NCBI GenBank assembly: GCA_037442205.1
Contig: JBBIQS010000036.1
Location: 1-64,000 of the forward strand
Length of the DNA: 64,000 bases
Direction of reading: 5' to 3'
Source: JBBIQS01 sp037442205
GTDB taxonomy: Bacteria; Myxococcota; Myxococcia; Myxococcales; UBA5297
Shown here: positions 38,558-47,122 of the stretch, one piece after another
Numbering within the stretch: position 1 is the first letter of the stretch
Layout: each line of letters opens with the position of its first letter
Position numbers and translations under genes: made by a program
Notes under the pieces: model-generated
Told to the model about the DNA's origin: nothing
The model's database searches: none
The model's input: the letters and a program-made list of their open reading frames with translations, nothing else

Positions 38558-39352
38558 TCACGGCTCCTCGGTCAGCCCGCCCAACAGCGCCTGCGCGCGC
38601 GGCAGCACCTGGTCCGAGTCGCCCTCCAGCACCAGCTCCAGGGACAGCCGCGGCAGCGCCGCCAGCCGCCGCACGTCTTCCACGCTGGCCTTGGCGTCCA
38701 GCCGCACCCGCACCGGCACCCCGGCCTCGTGCAGCGCCGCCACCATCGGCTCCGGCACCCGGTCGTCCAGGCTCTCCACCACCAGCCGCACCAGCTTCAC
38801 CGCCTTGAACGCCGCCACCAGCTCCGGCGGATCGGTCGCCAGCAGCCGCACCACCCTCCCCGCCCGCGCCAGCTGCGCCAGCCGCTCCAACTCCTCCTGC
38901 TCCGGCACCCGGCCCCTCAGATCGAGCTCTACCTCCAGCCGCTTCAATCCCGCCAGCCAATTCGCCGTCGCCTCGTCCAGCTTGCCCACCTGCAGCCGCA
39001 GCAGCTGCGGCCCGAGGTGGGTCAGGCTCTTCATCAGCGCCGCGTCCGGCTTCTCCGGCAGCCGCAGCACCAGCGTCGTCCCCGCCAGTTTGCGCAGCTG
39101 ATCCACGTGGGCCTCGGCCAGCGGCGCCCGCACCGTTAGCGCCGAGGCCTTGCGCCGCTTGAGCGCCGCGAACACCTCTGGCCGCAGCATGTTGGACCGG
39201 GTGGACACCGCCAGCGTCACCCCGGGCAGCTTGGCCAGCGCCTGCAGCGCGTCCGCCGGCCAATCCTCGCTTGCCCAGGCCTCCACCGCCGGCGCCTCGG
39301 CCAGCGGCACCGCCGACAGCTGCGCCATCACCGCCAGCGCCAGCAGGCTCAC
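38558..39352 (-). CDS. Exported protein of unknown function with leucine-rich strand-helix repeats
   Basis: The protein has 264 residues from the GTG at 39352, which overlaps the stop of the transporter gene by 4 bases (GTGA), so the two are translationally coupled. A short signal peptide (SLLALAVMAQLSAVPLAEA) leads into repeating strand-helix units of about 25-30 residues with conserved leucines (VTLAVSTRSNMLRPEVFAAL, LRLQVGKLDEATANWLAGL, LELDLRGR-like). They look like a leucine-rich or TIM-barrel-like repeat in the periplasm. I cannot name the family. Coupling to the transporter suggests a shared role or simply a compact operon. Confidence 0.65.
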   Translation of the reverse strand: MSLLALAVMAQLSAVPLAEAPAVEAWASEDWPADALQALAKLPGVTLAVSTRSNMLRPEVFAALKRRKASALTVRAPLAEAHVDQLRKLAGTTLVLRLPEKPDAALMKSLTHLGPQLLRLQVGKLDEATANWLAGLKRLEVELDLRGRVPEQEELERLAQLARAGRVVRLLATDPPELVAAFKAVKLVRLVVESLDDRVPEPMVAALHEAGVPVRVRLDAKASVEDVRRLAALPRLSLELVLEGDSDQVLPRAQALLGGLTEEP

Positions 39353-40581
39353 GCGTTCCCCCGGTAGGTCGCCGTCCGGCGGTAGCGGAAGACCACCACC
39401 TTGATCACCACCTTGAGGCAGGCAGTCACCGGCACCGCCAGCAGCACTCCCAACAGCCCCATCAGCTGCCCGAAGACCAGCACCGCCAGCATCACGCTCA
39501 GCGCCGACAGCCCCACCCGCCCGCCGACGATCCGCGGGGTCAGGTACAGCCCCTCGGCGGTCATCCCGATCCCGAAGCTCGCCGCCACCACTCCCAGCTG
39601 CCACGGGCCCTGCCAACTCACCGCCAGCGACAGCACCGCCAGCCCGATGCCGATCGCCGGGCCGACGTAGGGAATCATCGTCCCGAACCCGGCCACCGCT
39701 CCGATTACCACCGCCAGATCCAGCCCCGCCAGCGACAGCCCCACCGAATAGATGATCGTCAGCAGCCCGCCGACGATCAGCTGGCCGCGCAGGAACGAGC
39801 TCAGGGTGGCATCGACCTCGGCGAAGCGCCCCGCCACCAGCCGCTCGTAGCGCCTGGGGATCAGGTCGCGGATTCGCGCCACGATCAGGTCGAAGTCGCG
39901 CAGCAGGTAGAAGGTCAGCACCGGGATGATCAGCAGCGCCAGCGCCCCCAGCAGCAGGCTGGCGGTGCTGCCCAGCGCGTCGCCGACCAGCGAGGCCACC
40001 GAGGGCAGCGCCTTCTGCGCCAGCGACCCGCCGCTCTCGCTCAGCCGGGCCATGGCGTCGCGCACGTTCTGCGGCAGCTGGAACCCCAGCGCCCCCTCCA
40101 GCCGCGGGAGCGCCTTGGAGGCGATGTCGCCGACGAACCCGGGGACCTTGGCCGTCTCGCGCCCCAGCGCCGGCACCAGGTAGAGCAGAAATCCGGCCAG
40201 CGCCGCCCCGCACACCAGGAACAGCAGCCCGATGGCCGCGGTGCGCGACAGCCGCCTCTTCTCCAGCCAGTCGATGAGCGGGTCCAGCCCGTGCGCCAGC
40301 GCCGCCGACACCAGCACCGGCATCGCCGCCGTCGGCGCCCAGTGGACAGAGGCGATGGCCAGCAGGATCAGAGCGGTCAGTCCGCCGGCCCAGAGGAGAT
40401 CGACCCGGCGGGCCTCGGCCTCGCTCAACCCCTGATCGAGCCCGGGCTCGTCGGCGGTCGCGGCCCTGGCCGCGGCGGCCTCGCCCGGCGTGGCGGGCGC
40501 GCTGCTCGCTGTGGCGTCGATGGCGTCCTCCGCTCTCCCAACGGCAGGCGCGAGGCTATTGGATCCGCCCCCGGGCGGCAA
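39349..40581 (-). CDS. AI-2E family transporter (UPF0118-type membrane protein)
   Basis: Polytopic inner membrane protein of the family that includes TqsA and Na+(Li+)/H+ antiporter-like members. About eight hydrophobic segments are visible, with the conserved C-terminal part GTMIPYVGPAIGIGLAVL, LTPRIVGGRVGLSALSVMLAV and FGQLMGLLGVLLAVP. The soluble loop between the first and second halves contains ALPRLEGALGFQLPQNV. The start is uncertain. TTG at 40581 (410 residues) includes an Ala-rich N-terminal tail whose codon use still looks coding; TTG at 40428 (359 residues) would begin just before the first membrane segment. No ATG works. It follows the phosphatidyltransferase gene on the same strand. 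Confidence 0.85.
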   Translation of the reverse strand: MPPGGGSNSLAPAVGRAEDAIDATASSAPATPGEAAAARAATADEPGLDQGLSEAEARRVDLLWAGGLTALILLAIASVHWAPTAAMPVLVSAALAHGLDPLIDWLEKRRLSRTAAIGLLFLVCGAALAGFLLYLVPALGRETAKVPGFVGDIASKALPRLEGALGFQLPQNVRDAMARLSESGGSLAQKALPSVASLVGDALGSTASLLLGALALLIIPVLTFYLLRDFDLIVARIRDLIPRRYERLVAGRFAEVDATLSSFLRGQLIVGGLLTIIYSVGLSLAGLDLAVVIGAVAGFGTMIPYVGPAIGIGLAVLSLAVSWQGPWQLGVVAASFGIGMTAEGLYLTPRIVGGRVGLSALSVMLAVLVFGQLMGLLGVLLAVPVTACLKVVIKVVVFRYRRTATYRGNA

Positions 40582-40712
40582 CCGCTGATCCCGCTCACCA
40601 TTCGCTCGTTCGCCGGCCTGGCTCAGCGGTGGGCCGGCACTCGTGCGAACCGCCGGCTTGCTCGAGGGCGGCAGCCGCGGCTCTCCGCGAACGGTCCGCT
40701 CGCGAGGAGGGC

Positions 40713-41336
40713 TCAGGCGCTGGCGGGCAGGCGCGCCAGCATCCGGGCGTATTGGACAGCTGCCACCAGCAGGCACTCGCCCGCCAGCAGCGCCACCGCC
40801 GCGACCCAGCCGGCCAGCTCCGCCGCCCCGGTCATCTCCCAGGCCAGCGCCAGGATCACCGCCAGGAAGGAAAAGAAGGTGGCGGACTTGGCGATCCGCG
40901 TCGGGTTGGCCTGCAGGGGGCTGCGCCGCGCCCGGGCGGCCAGCGCCAGCGTCAGCACCACCCCGTCCCGCGTCAGCGACAACCCCAGCAGCCACAACGG
41001 CAGCCGCCCGTGGACGATCAGCGCCGCCAGCGAGGCCAGCCCCAAAAGCTTGTCTGCCAACGGATCGAGAATCGCCCCCACCGCGCTCTTCTGCTTGAGC
41101 ATCCGCGCCAAGAGCCCATCGACCAGGTCGGTGCCCGCCGCCAGCCCGAACAGCAGCGCCGCCGCCTGCAGCCGGTTGGACAGGTACAACGCCAGGAACG
41201 GGGGAATCAGCAGAATCCGAAGCGAAGTCAACAGGTTGGGGAGCGTGAACGCCCCGGCCCACGCCTCGCGCTCGAGCGGATGCAGGGGCAGCAGCGGGCC
41301 CGGATGGGCCGTCTGGCTTTGAGGGCGGCGCGACAT
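40713..41336 (-). CDS. CDP-alcohol phosphatidyltransferase
   Basis: Membrane enzyme that exchanges CMP on CDP-diacylglycerol for an alcohol, giving phospholipid head groups such as phosphatidylglycerol phosphate. The 207 residues contain the full motif D-x2-DG-x2-AR-x8-G-x3-D-x3-D with Asp70, Asp73, Asp91 and Asp95 (GTDLVDGLLAR then GAILDPLAD). About six hydrophobic segments surround it, and the N-terminal TLPNLLTSLRI is typical of PgsA-like members. The start is ATG. The alcohol substrate cannot be told from sequence alone; PgsA-like is most probable. Confidence 0.9.
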   Translation of the reverse strand: MSRRPQSQTAHPGPLLPLHPLEREAWAGAFTLPNLLTSLRILLIPPFLALYLSNRLQAAALLFGLAAGTDLVDGLLARMLKQKSAVGAILDPLADKLLGLASLAALIVHGRLPLWLLGLSLTRDGVVLTLALAARARRSPLQANPTRIAKSATFFSFLAVILALAWEMTGAAELAGWVAAVALLAGECLLVAAVQYARMLARLPASA

Positions 41337-41440
41337 CGGTACCGCCGGGCGCTCGGCAAGGCGGCTGGAATCCTAGCTAGCCATTCGGGGCGCTCCCGGT
41401 CAGCCTCCCGGATGCCGGCCCTGCCGCCCACCCCCGCAAT

Positions 41441-41475
41441 GACTTCGCCCGGGCAACAGCCGCCCGGGCGAGGTC
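41441..41475 (-). terminator. Hairpin terminator after the FecR-domain gene
   Basis: GACTTCGCCCGGGC, loop of 7, GCCCGGGCGAGGTC makes a 14-pair stem with one mismatch. It begins about 20 bases past the stop of the FecR-domain gene on the minus strand and closes the four-gene envelope operon. Confidence 0.7.
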
Positions 41476-41496
41476 TAAGTCGTGATGTCGAATGAA

Positions 41497-42183
41497 TCAG
41501 CCGTTGTCGCGGGCCTTGTTCCAGGTGGCCCAGGTGTCCTTGGACTCCTCGGCCTCGCTGAACTTGGTCGGCTCGCTCGGCTCGCCCTTGGCGCTGACCT
41601 TGACCTGCATCATCGCCCCGACCACCTTCTCCCACTGCGACTGGCTGACCAGCTGCGGGCCGGCGATCTGCTTGCGCTCGCCCTTGTTGGGCTGGGCCAT
41701 CGGGATCGGGTTGTTGCCGGCCACCGCCACCGCCCCGGCGTAGACCCGCACCAGCACCGCCTTGCTCTGGTCGGTGTCGACCCGGAAGATGGTCCCGCGC
41801 ACCCCGGCCACCGCGCGCTCGGTCTTGACCTCGAAGTTCTTCTCGCTGCCAAACAGCGAGCTGACCTTGGCCCAGGCCTTCCCCAGCACCAGGGTGGCCT
41901 TGAAGGAGCGCGAGTCCTCGGCGAAGGCCGCCTCGTCCAGCCGCAGCTTGCTGGAGGGGCCCAGCCTAACCACGCTCTTGTCGGGCAGCGCCAGCTCCAG
42001 CCGCGAGTTGGGCCCGGTCTCGACCAGGTCGCCCTGCTCCACCGCTCCCTTGAGCGAAAGCGCCACCTTGCCCCCGGCCTTGGGCGAGCGGCTGGCGGTT
42101 CCTTCCAGGAAGCTCACCTCACCCGAGGCGGCCAGCGCCAGCGAGGGAAGCAGCACTGCCAAGAGCGTCGCTACGGTCTTCAT
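41497..42183 (-). CDS. FecR-domain exported protein
   Basis: The protein has 228 residues from the ATG at 42183, behind GGAGGAGCGG. A signal peptide ends at SLALAASG. The FecR-type beta domain follows: GDLVETGPNSRLELALPDKSV, KATLVLGKAWAKV, FEVKTERAVAGVRGTIFRVD and VRVYAGAVAVAG. Unlike classical FecR it has no membrane helix or anti-sigma segment, so it is likely a periplasmic structural or binding protein. It is the last gene of the operon with LPP20-like, FlgT-like and PEGA proteins (38-base gap to the previous stop). Confidence 0.88.
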   Translation of the reverse strand: MKTVATLLAVLLPSLALAASGEVSFLEGTASRSPKAGGKVALSLKGAVEQGDLVETGPNSRLELALPDKSVVRLGPSSKLRLDEAAFAEDSRSFKATLVLGKAWAKVSSLFGSEKNFEVKTERAVAGVRGTIFRVDTDQSKAVLVRVYAGAVAVAGNNPIPMAQPNKGERKQIAGPQLVSQSQWEKVVGAMMQVKVSAKGEPSEPTKFSEAEESKDTWATWNKARDNG

Positions 42184-42221
42184 CTCCCGCTCCTCCCCCG
42201 GCTCAAGCCGGGGATGCGTCG

Positions 42222-42554
42222 TCAGTTCAGCGGCACCAGCCGCACCGTCAGCCGGGTGCGGGCGTTTCCGGCCATCAACTCGGCCCGGTAGGAGGCATGC
42301 CCGACCATTCTGACCTCCAGCCGGTGCGGCGAGGCGTCCACCGCGATCTGCCGCGGCGGCTCGAGATCGCCGCAGCGGCCCTGCATCACTCCGTCCAGCA
42401 GCACCTCGGCCTCCGCCGGGCCGCACTCCAGCTGCAGCCCCTCCACCGCCCGCTCCGCCTTCGCCGTCCCGCGCTGCTCGGCCAGCACTCCCTCCCAGGC
42501 CGGGGCGCTCGAGGCGCACCCGGCCAACAAGAGCGCTGGCAGCAGCGACCTCAC
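42222..42554 (-). CDS. Small lipoprotein with PEGA-like domain
   Basis: The protein has 110 residues from the GTG at 42554, which overlaps the stop of the FlgT-like gene by 4 bases (GTGA), so its translation is coupled. Lipobox LAGC at Cys13. The second half (LECGPAEAEVLLDGVMQGRC, then RQIAVDASPHRLEVRMVGHASYR) matches a PEGA domain, a small beta fold that often binds peptidoglycan or surface proteins. Two cysteines in the domain may form a disulfide. It is probably outer membrane-attached and part of the same envelope complex as its neighbours. Confidence 0.8.
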   Translation of the reverse strand: MRSLLPALLLAGCASSAPAWEGVLAEQRGTAKAERAVEGLQLECGPAEAEVLLDGVMQGRCGDLEPPRQIAVDASPHRLEVRMVGHASYRAELMAGNARTRLTVRLVPLN

Positions 42555-43780
42555 TTGCCCAGCGCCAGCTCGATGGTGTTGCCGCTGACCTTGTTGACGT
42601 TGATGGTCAGCCCCTTGAAGGTCTTGCCCGACAGGTCGCTGGCCAGGTTGTCCACGGTGCCGACCATGGCCACGTCGATCAGGGCGGTGCCCTTGTCGAA
42701 CTTGTCGCTGGTCAGCTCCTTGACCCCGCGCACCTGGCTGGTGAGCAGCGTCTTGAAGGCCTTGAACATGCCCCAGTCCTTGAGCCCGGTGACGGTCATG
42801 ACGATGCGCGCCGGCCCGGTCATGTGCTTGCGCCAGGTCTCGTAGATCCGGGTGCGCATCTCCTTGAGCGCCTGGTCGGCGGCCTTGCCGATGGCCTTGT
42901 TGGTGGCGTCGGTCAGGGTGTAGCCGGAGAGCATGGCGGTGCCGGTGACGCTGGCCAGCTGCTCGCGGGCGTCGGGGGCGGTGACGCTGACCGCGTAGCG
43001 CACGTCGGCGGCGATCAGGTTCTTGCCGTCGACCACGCCCGCCGCCTCCTCCACCTTCCCGGCCTGGGCGTTGCCGTAGAAGATCAGGTCGGCGCCGACG
43101 GCGTCGGCCAGCTCGGCTGCCTCCTGCGGAGTGCCCAGCGCCTGCACCGCCGCCCGGTTCTTGAGCTTGCCGTCGACCATGTTCGGGTCGAGGACGGTGA
43201 AGCCGTCCTGGCGCAGCTTGTCGGCGAAGGCGGCGTCGAACACCCCGTGGCGGATGGTGGCCACCTGCCCGCTGGCCTTGCCGCCGACGGTCTCGGTGGA
43301 GACGTCGGTGATCATCACGTAGACCCGCTTCTGCTTCTTGTAGGAGAGCAGGGTGGCGATGGCCGCGGCGTCCTTGTCCACCTGGCCCTTGAGCACCTCG
43401 GCCCGGACCTTGACCGTCACCGTCTCGGCCTGGTCGTCGACCTTGGTGTCGAGGATGTCGTACTTGCGGATGAAGCCGGCGGTCTGGGAGAAGACCACGT
43501 CCCGGACCAGGGTGAAGTCGGCCATCTCCGAGCTGGAGGTGATGGTGGTGCCGACCACCTTGTTGATGGCCTCGCGCAGGGCGACGTCGCGCGCCTTCTC
43601 CTTGGCCCCCTCGACCCCCAGCCCGCCCTTGGAGAAGTCGACCGCGCCGGTGGCCTCGACCACCACCGGGGTCTCGGCCGCCGGGGCCGCCGGCGGAGGC
43701 GGCGGAGGGGCCGCGGGAGCAGCCGCCCACGACGGAACGGCGACCAGCATCGTCAGCACTGCAGCAAACAGGGTTCTCAT
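42551..43780 (-). CDS. FlgT-like / LPP20-like exported protein
   Basis: The protein has 409 residues with a signal peptide (AVLTMLVAVPSWAAAP) and a Pro/Ala linker to about residue 40. Residues 40-135 match the N-terminal domain of FlgT/LPP20 proteins (VEGAKEKARDVALREAINKVVG, FIRKYDILD). The middle part alternates strand and helix (KRVYVMITDVS, LADAVGADLIFYGNAQAGK), like the TolB-N-like domain of FlgT. FlgT belongs to the flagellar basal body H-ring, but no flagellar gene is present here, so another envelope complex is more likely. The start is ATG. Preceded by an intercistronic hairpin. Confidence 0.78.
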   Translation of the reverse strand: MRTLFAAVLTMLVAVPSWAAAPAAPPPPPPAAPAAETPVVVEATGAVDFSKGGLGVEGAKEKARDVALREAINKVVGTTITSSSEMADFTLVRDVVFSQTAGFIRKYDILDTKVDDQAETVTVKVRAEVLKGQVDKDAAAIATLLSYKKQKRVYVMITDVSTETVGGKASGQVATIRHGVFDAAFADKLRQDGFTVLDPNMVDGKLKNRAAVQALGTPQEAAELADAVGADLIFYGNAQAGKVEEAAGVVDGKNLIAADVRYAVSVTAPDAREQLASVTGTAMLSGYTLTDATNKAIGKAADQALKEMRTRIYETWRKHMTGPARIVMTVTGLKDWGMFKAFKTLLTSQVRGVKELTSDKFDKGTALIDVAMVGTVDNLASDLSGKTFKGLTINVNKVSGNTIELALGK

Positions 43781-43807
43781 GCGCGCACCCGCTCCTCGAA
43801 GAGTTTC

Positions 43808-43832
43808 GAGGAGGCCGCCTGGCGGCCTCCTC
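43808..43832 (-). terminator. Intercistronic hairpin in the envelope operon
   Basis: GAGGAGGCCGCC-T-GGCGGCCTCCTC is a near-perfect palindrome with an 11-12 pair stem, between the LPP20-like gene and the FlgT-like gene. It has no T-run on the minus strand. It may dampen transcription or stabilise the upstream mRNA, so that the first gene is expressed more than the rest. Confidence 0.5.
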
Positions 43833-43847
43833 CAGGTTCATTCCCGA

Positions 43848-44642
43848 TCAGTCGGCGACGATGATGACCCGGCCCTCGGCCAGGTAGCTGACGTTCCCCT
43901 TGGGATCGCGCAGCTTGTCGGCGTCGGCGTTGCTGATCACCACGTCGGTGCCCCCGGCGACCTTGACCGCCTTGACCACCAGCGGCTTGCCGCCGACGCG
44001 GGCGCTCTTCTTGGCCTCGTCCATCGTCTTCAGATAGCCGGCGATGCCGTTGGCCTTGAGGGCGTCCTTGGTCACGTAGCGGGCGGCGTAGACCTCGTTG
44101 CCGGCCTCGTCCAGCAGCCGCGGCGCCAGCGCCGGCTTGGGGTGCAGCCCGCCGGCGTCGATCACCAGCCCGGTGTTGGTCATCTCGCCCGAGCTGGGCA
44201 GTTGGGCCAGCGCCCCGCTCTCCTCGGCGGGCATCAGCTCGCTGAGCAGGCCCTCCAGGCTCATCTCCACGTCCAGCTCGACCCCGCCGTCGGAGAAGTA
44301 GCGGGTGTCGACCCGCTTGAAGCCCTTGGCCTGGCCCTCGACGGTGGCCTTGACGGTGTCGTTGGAGGACATGGCGTCGCCCACCGACTTGCCGGCGCTG
44401 ATCTGCACCGCCTTGAGGGTGGCCAGGATGTTGCGCAGGGCGTCCATCTCGGCGGCCTTCTCGGCGCCGAGCCGAGCCGCCGCCACCGAGGGGGCGTTGA
44501 GGTTGGGGGCGCCGCGCCCGGTGGCCTTGATGGTCCCAGCGGCCCAGTCCACCCCGGGGATTTGCGGCTTCTTCTTCTCCGCCTTCTCGGCGCCCAGCGC
44601 CACGGCAGGTACCAGCAGCAGCAGAGCCAATGCGTTTCTCAT
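43848..44642 (-). CDS. LPP20-family-like exported protein
   Basis: The protein has 264 residues from the ATG at 44642, preceded by GGGAGGAAAT. The signal peptide ends near VALGAEK. The LPP20-like domain covers about residues 35-150 (ATGRGAPN, AARLGAEKAAEMDALRNILATL, ISAGKSV, VEGQAKGFKRVDTRYFSDG), which is the same fold seen at the N-terminus of the next gene. The last 90 residues include VYAARYVTKDALKANGIAGYL and a strand-rich end. It is first in the four-gene operon. Related proteins are outer membrane or basal-body components in other bacteria. Its role here is an inference from the operon. Confidence 0.75.
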   Translation of the reverse strand: MRNALALLLLVPAVALGAEKAEKKKPQIPGVDWAAGTIKATGRGAPNLNAPSVAAARLGAEKAAEMDALRNILATLKAVQISAGKSVGDAMSSNDTVKATVEGQAKGFKRVDTRYFSDGGVELDVEMSLEGLLSELMPAEESGALAQLPSSGEMTNTGLVIDAGGLHPKPALAPRLLDEAGNEVYAARYVTKDALKANGIAGYLKTMDEAKKSARVGGKPLVVKAVKVAGGTDVVISNADADKLRDPKGNVSYLAEGRVIIVAD

Positions 44643-44828
44643 CAGATTTCCTCCCGAGGCGCCGTTCGAGTTCTGGTGGCGCGGCTCAGCAAACACGACC
44701 GATCGATGAGGAGTCAAGCTGTCACGGTGGCAACATAGGCTTCTGGCCAGCGAAGCGATGTGATTGATCTCACTCAGCTAGTGCGATCGACGTTTTTCCC
44801 CTCACGGAACTTCAAAGCGGGCGCGGGC

Positions 44829-44861
44829 GCAAAAAAGCCCGAGGCCGGCGGTGGCCTCGGG
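44829..44861 (-). terminator. Intrinsic terminator after the PilZ gene
   Basis: AGCCCGAGGCC, loop GGCGGT, GGCCTCGGGCT is an 11-pair stem. On the minus strand it is followed by TTTTTTGCGCC. It lies about 55 bases past the PilZ gene stop. Confidence 0.88.
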
Positions 44862-44916
44862 CTCGATCTTGTGAGGAGCAGTCGTGCTATCGCGGGCTCG
44901 GCAGCCCGCCGGCGAT

Positions 44917-45252
44917 CTAGGCCGGGACGGCGGCCATGCTGCCGCGGATGAAGCGCTCGATCAGGCGGCGGTGGTAGTCGGTCAGCAGGGTGAAGCGCAC
45001 CCCGTGGCCGCGGGCGGCCTCCTTCTCCACGTCGCGCACCACCTCGCCCTCGGCGTAGATGATCTCGTTGCAGCCGGGCAGCTGGAACTGCAGCCCCACC
45101 CGCTGCACCGTGCCGGTGGGCTCGATCAGCTGCGTCAGGTAGATGCCCTCGGCGCTGATGTCGCGGGCCCGCGCCATGAAGGGCACGCCCTTGATGAACT
45201 TGTTCAGGTAGACGTCCAGGGGGACGCGGCGGCTGTGGCGCTGTTCGGACAT
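44917..45252 (-). CDS. PilZ-domain protein
   Basis: The protein has 111 residues from the ATG at 45252, behind AAGGAGACAAG. It is a single PilZ domain: RHSRR near the N-terminus gives the RxxxR-type motif, and DISAEG at about residue 32 gives the DxSxxG motif, together the cyclic-di-GMP site. The remaining strands are VGLQFQLPG, IYAEGEVVRDV and HGVRFTLLTD. It likely binds c-di-GMP and acts on motility or surface functions through a partner. It is followed by a strong terminator and preceded by the MshEN-domain gene with 117 bases between. Confidence 0.92.
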   Translation of the reverse strand: MSEQRHSRRVPLDVYLNKFIKGVPFMARARDISAEGIYLTQLIEPTGTVQRVGLQFQLPGCNEIIYAEGEVVRDVEKEAARGHGVRFTLLTDYHRRLIERFIRGSMAAVPA

Positions 45253-45369
45253 GGGCTTGTCTCCTTGGGAGCGAAGGCGCTCTCGTGTAGCGCCCTGTAG
45301 CCAGAAGGCTAGCTTCGCTCGAAGGGAAGGCAAGAAAACGACCGGCCGCCCGCTCGCTCCCGCTCTGAA

Positions 45370-46971
45370 CTATCCGCCGTGCAGTGCCTTGGCGGCCGCC
45401 TTGCGCGCGGCGAGCATCGACTCGTAGGAGCGGCCCACGCTCTGGGCCAGGATCAGCAGCTCGCCGATGTCGAGCGAGGCGAACTGGTCGGGCCCGTTGT
45501 CGCAGTAGAGGATGTTGACCACCCTCCCCGCGGCCAGCAGCGGCATCAGCACCGCGGTCTTGGGCTCGCCCCCGCCCAGCCCCTTGAGGAAGACCACGGT
45601 GGCGAATTCCTTGCGCAGCGGCCCGAGGAAGTGGCTGCGGCTGTCGCGCACCAGCTTGAAGGGGCTCTGCTTCTTGAGGGAGATCGCCACCTTGCGGGCG
45701 GCCCCGGCGGCCAGCGCCGAGCCGGCCCCCAGCCAGCCGATGGCCATGTCGCGCTGCACGTTGAGCAGGATCGCCCGCTTGAACTTGCCGGCGGCGAAGC
45801 GCAGCACCACCCGGCCGATGTCGCCGCGGTCGCTGATCTGCGCCAGCGCCTTCTGGGCCTCGGCGAAGCCGATCGGCGTCGAATCCTCCACCCGCTGCTC
45901 GCGGGCCCGCTTCTCCGAGGCGACCCGGCGCGAGACCTCCTGGCTGCGCTCCGGGGTGCGCTCCGGCTCGGCCTGGGCAATGTCCATCAGCTCCAGGTCG
46001 ATGGTCGGCAGCTCGCCCGCGGCGGGAGCGATCGGAGCGATCGGAGCTGTCGGAGCGGCCGAAGCCGGGCGCTGGCTCGCCGGCTGCGGCGCCGCCACCG
46101 GCGCCATCGCCGCCGGCGCAGAGGAAGGCTGGCGGGGAAGCGCGGCGGGAATGGGAACCGCGGTGGGCTGGCGCGGGAGCGAGGTCGGAGTAGGAACCGA
46201 GGACGGCTGGCGCGGGAGCGAGGTCGGAGTGGGCACCGAGGACGGCTGGCGCGGCAGCGCCGTCGGAACGCGGACCTGAGGCGGCGGAGTGGCCAGTCGC
46301 CCGGCCACCGGCTGCGGCCGAGGCGCGGGAGCCGGCGGCGCGGCGATCGGAGCCATCGGCTGGGACTCCTCGATGACCACCGCCTCCTCGAGCTGCTCCT
46401 CGCCGGCGCGCACCCCGCCCTGCATGGCGGCGGCGTAGAGAGACTCGAACTCGTCCTCGGCCATCAGATCCTGGCTCGGGGCCCGGGCCGCGGCCTGCTG
46501 GGCGCGCTGCTGCTTGCGCCGCACCGCCTCGATGTCGACCTCGCGCACCGGCCGAAAGGCCTTGCAGTAGCGCCGCTGCAGCTGCGCCATGCGGAATTCG
46601 GGCACCACCACCGGGACCACCCGCTTGCCGGTCATCTGCGCCACCCGGTCGCGGGTCTCGATGTCGTCGGGGTTGATCACCAGCAGGAAGAGCCGGTTGC
46701 CCTCCAGCCGCACCGGCAGCACGTCGCGGTCGTCGGCGAGGTTGAGGTCCAGCGACGCCAGCGCCTCGCCGGAGGGGACGATCTCCCCGTGCGCCGACGG
46801 CACCCCGTGCAGCTTCCCGAGCGCGCGGGCGAGCGCCTCCTCGGTGAGGTGGCCCAGCTCGACCAGGTTCGTTCCCAGCCGGCCGCCGTTGAGGACCTGC
46901 GACGAAAGCGCCTCCTCGACCTGCGCCGCGGTGGCCACCCTGTCTCGCACCAGAAGCTCGCCCAATCGCAT
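45370..46971 (-). CDS. MshEN-domain protein with Pro-rich repeats and C-terminal GAF-like domain
   Basis: The protein has 533 residues from the ATG at 46971, whose product begins MRLGELLVRDRVATAAQVEEAL. This is the start of the MshEN/GspE N-terminal fold, which binds c-di-GMP in MshE; longer starts add non-family sequence. The MshEN region covers about 1-150. Residues of about 235-320 are Pro/Ala-rich with four LPRQP repeats of 13 residues. The C-terminal domain (about 385-530) has a GAF-like pattern (GDIGRVVLRFAAGKFKRAILLNV, TAVLMPLLAAGRVVNILYCDNG). No ATPase motifs are present, so it is not a secretion motor. It is divergent from the receiver/DUF4388 gene, with 151 bases between starts. Confidence 0.8.
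   Translation of the reverse strand: MRLGELLVRDRVATAAQVEEALSSQVLNGGRLGTNLVELGHLTEEALARALGKLHGVPSAHGEIVPSGEALASLDLNLADDRDVLPVRLEGNRLFLLVINPDDIETRDRVAQMTGKRVVPVVVPEFRMAQLQRRYCKAFRPVREVDIEAVRRKQQRAQQAAARAPSQDLMAEDEFESLYAAAMQGGVRAGEEQLEEAVVIEESQPMAPIAAPPAPAPRPQPVAGRLATPPPQVRVPTALPRQPSSVPTPTSLPRQPSSVPTPTSLPRQPTAVPIPAALPRQPSSAPAAMAPVAAPQPASQRPASAAPTAPIAPIAPAAGELPTIDLELMDIAQAEPERTPERSQEVSRRVASEKRAREQRVEDSTPIGFAEAQKALAQISDRGDIGRVVLRFAAGKFKRAILLNVQRDMAIGWLGAGSALAAGAARKVAISLKKQSPFKLVRDSRSHFLGPLRKEFATVVFLKGLGGGEPKTAVLMPLLAAGRVVNILYCDNGPDQFASLDIGELLILAQSVGRSYESMLAARKAAAKALHGG
46125..46269. repeat. Tandem 39-base coding repeats
   Basis: Four units of about 39 bases encode the repeated LPRQPSSVPTPTS segment of the MshEN protein. 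Two central units are nearly identical in DNA (GGCTGGCGCGGGAGCGAGG plus a variable part), so copy number may vary between strains. Confidence 0.75.
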
Positions 46972-47122
46972 GGTGCGGATATACCCGATCTCGCCGCGCC
47001 AGTGAGAGCCTTCCTGCAGGGGTCTTGCCGACGATGGCGTCGCCTCTTCGACCAACGAAGAGGCAGGCGAGCCGGGAGGCTGTGCTATTGTCGGCCCCGC
47101 AAAAATCCCCCCGCCCCTGCCC

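Noticed and set aside
42551..43780. True flagellar assembly protein FlgT
   Set aside because: Only the domain type is shared. No flagellar structural, motor or export gene is in the window, and the neighbours are envelope lipoproteins and a FecR-domain protein.
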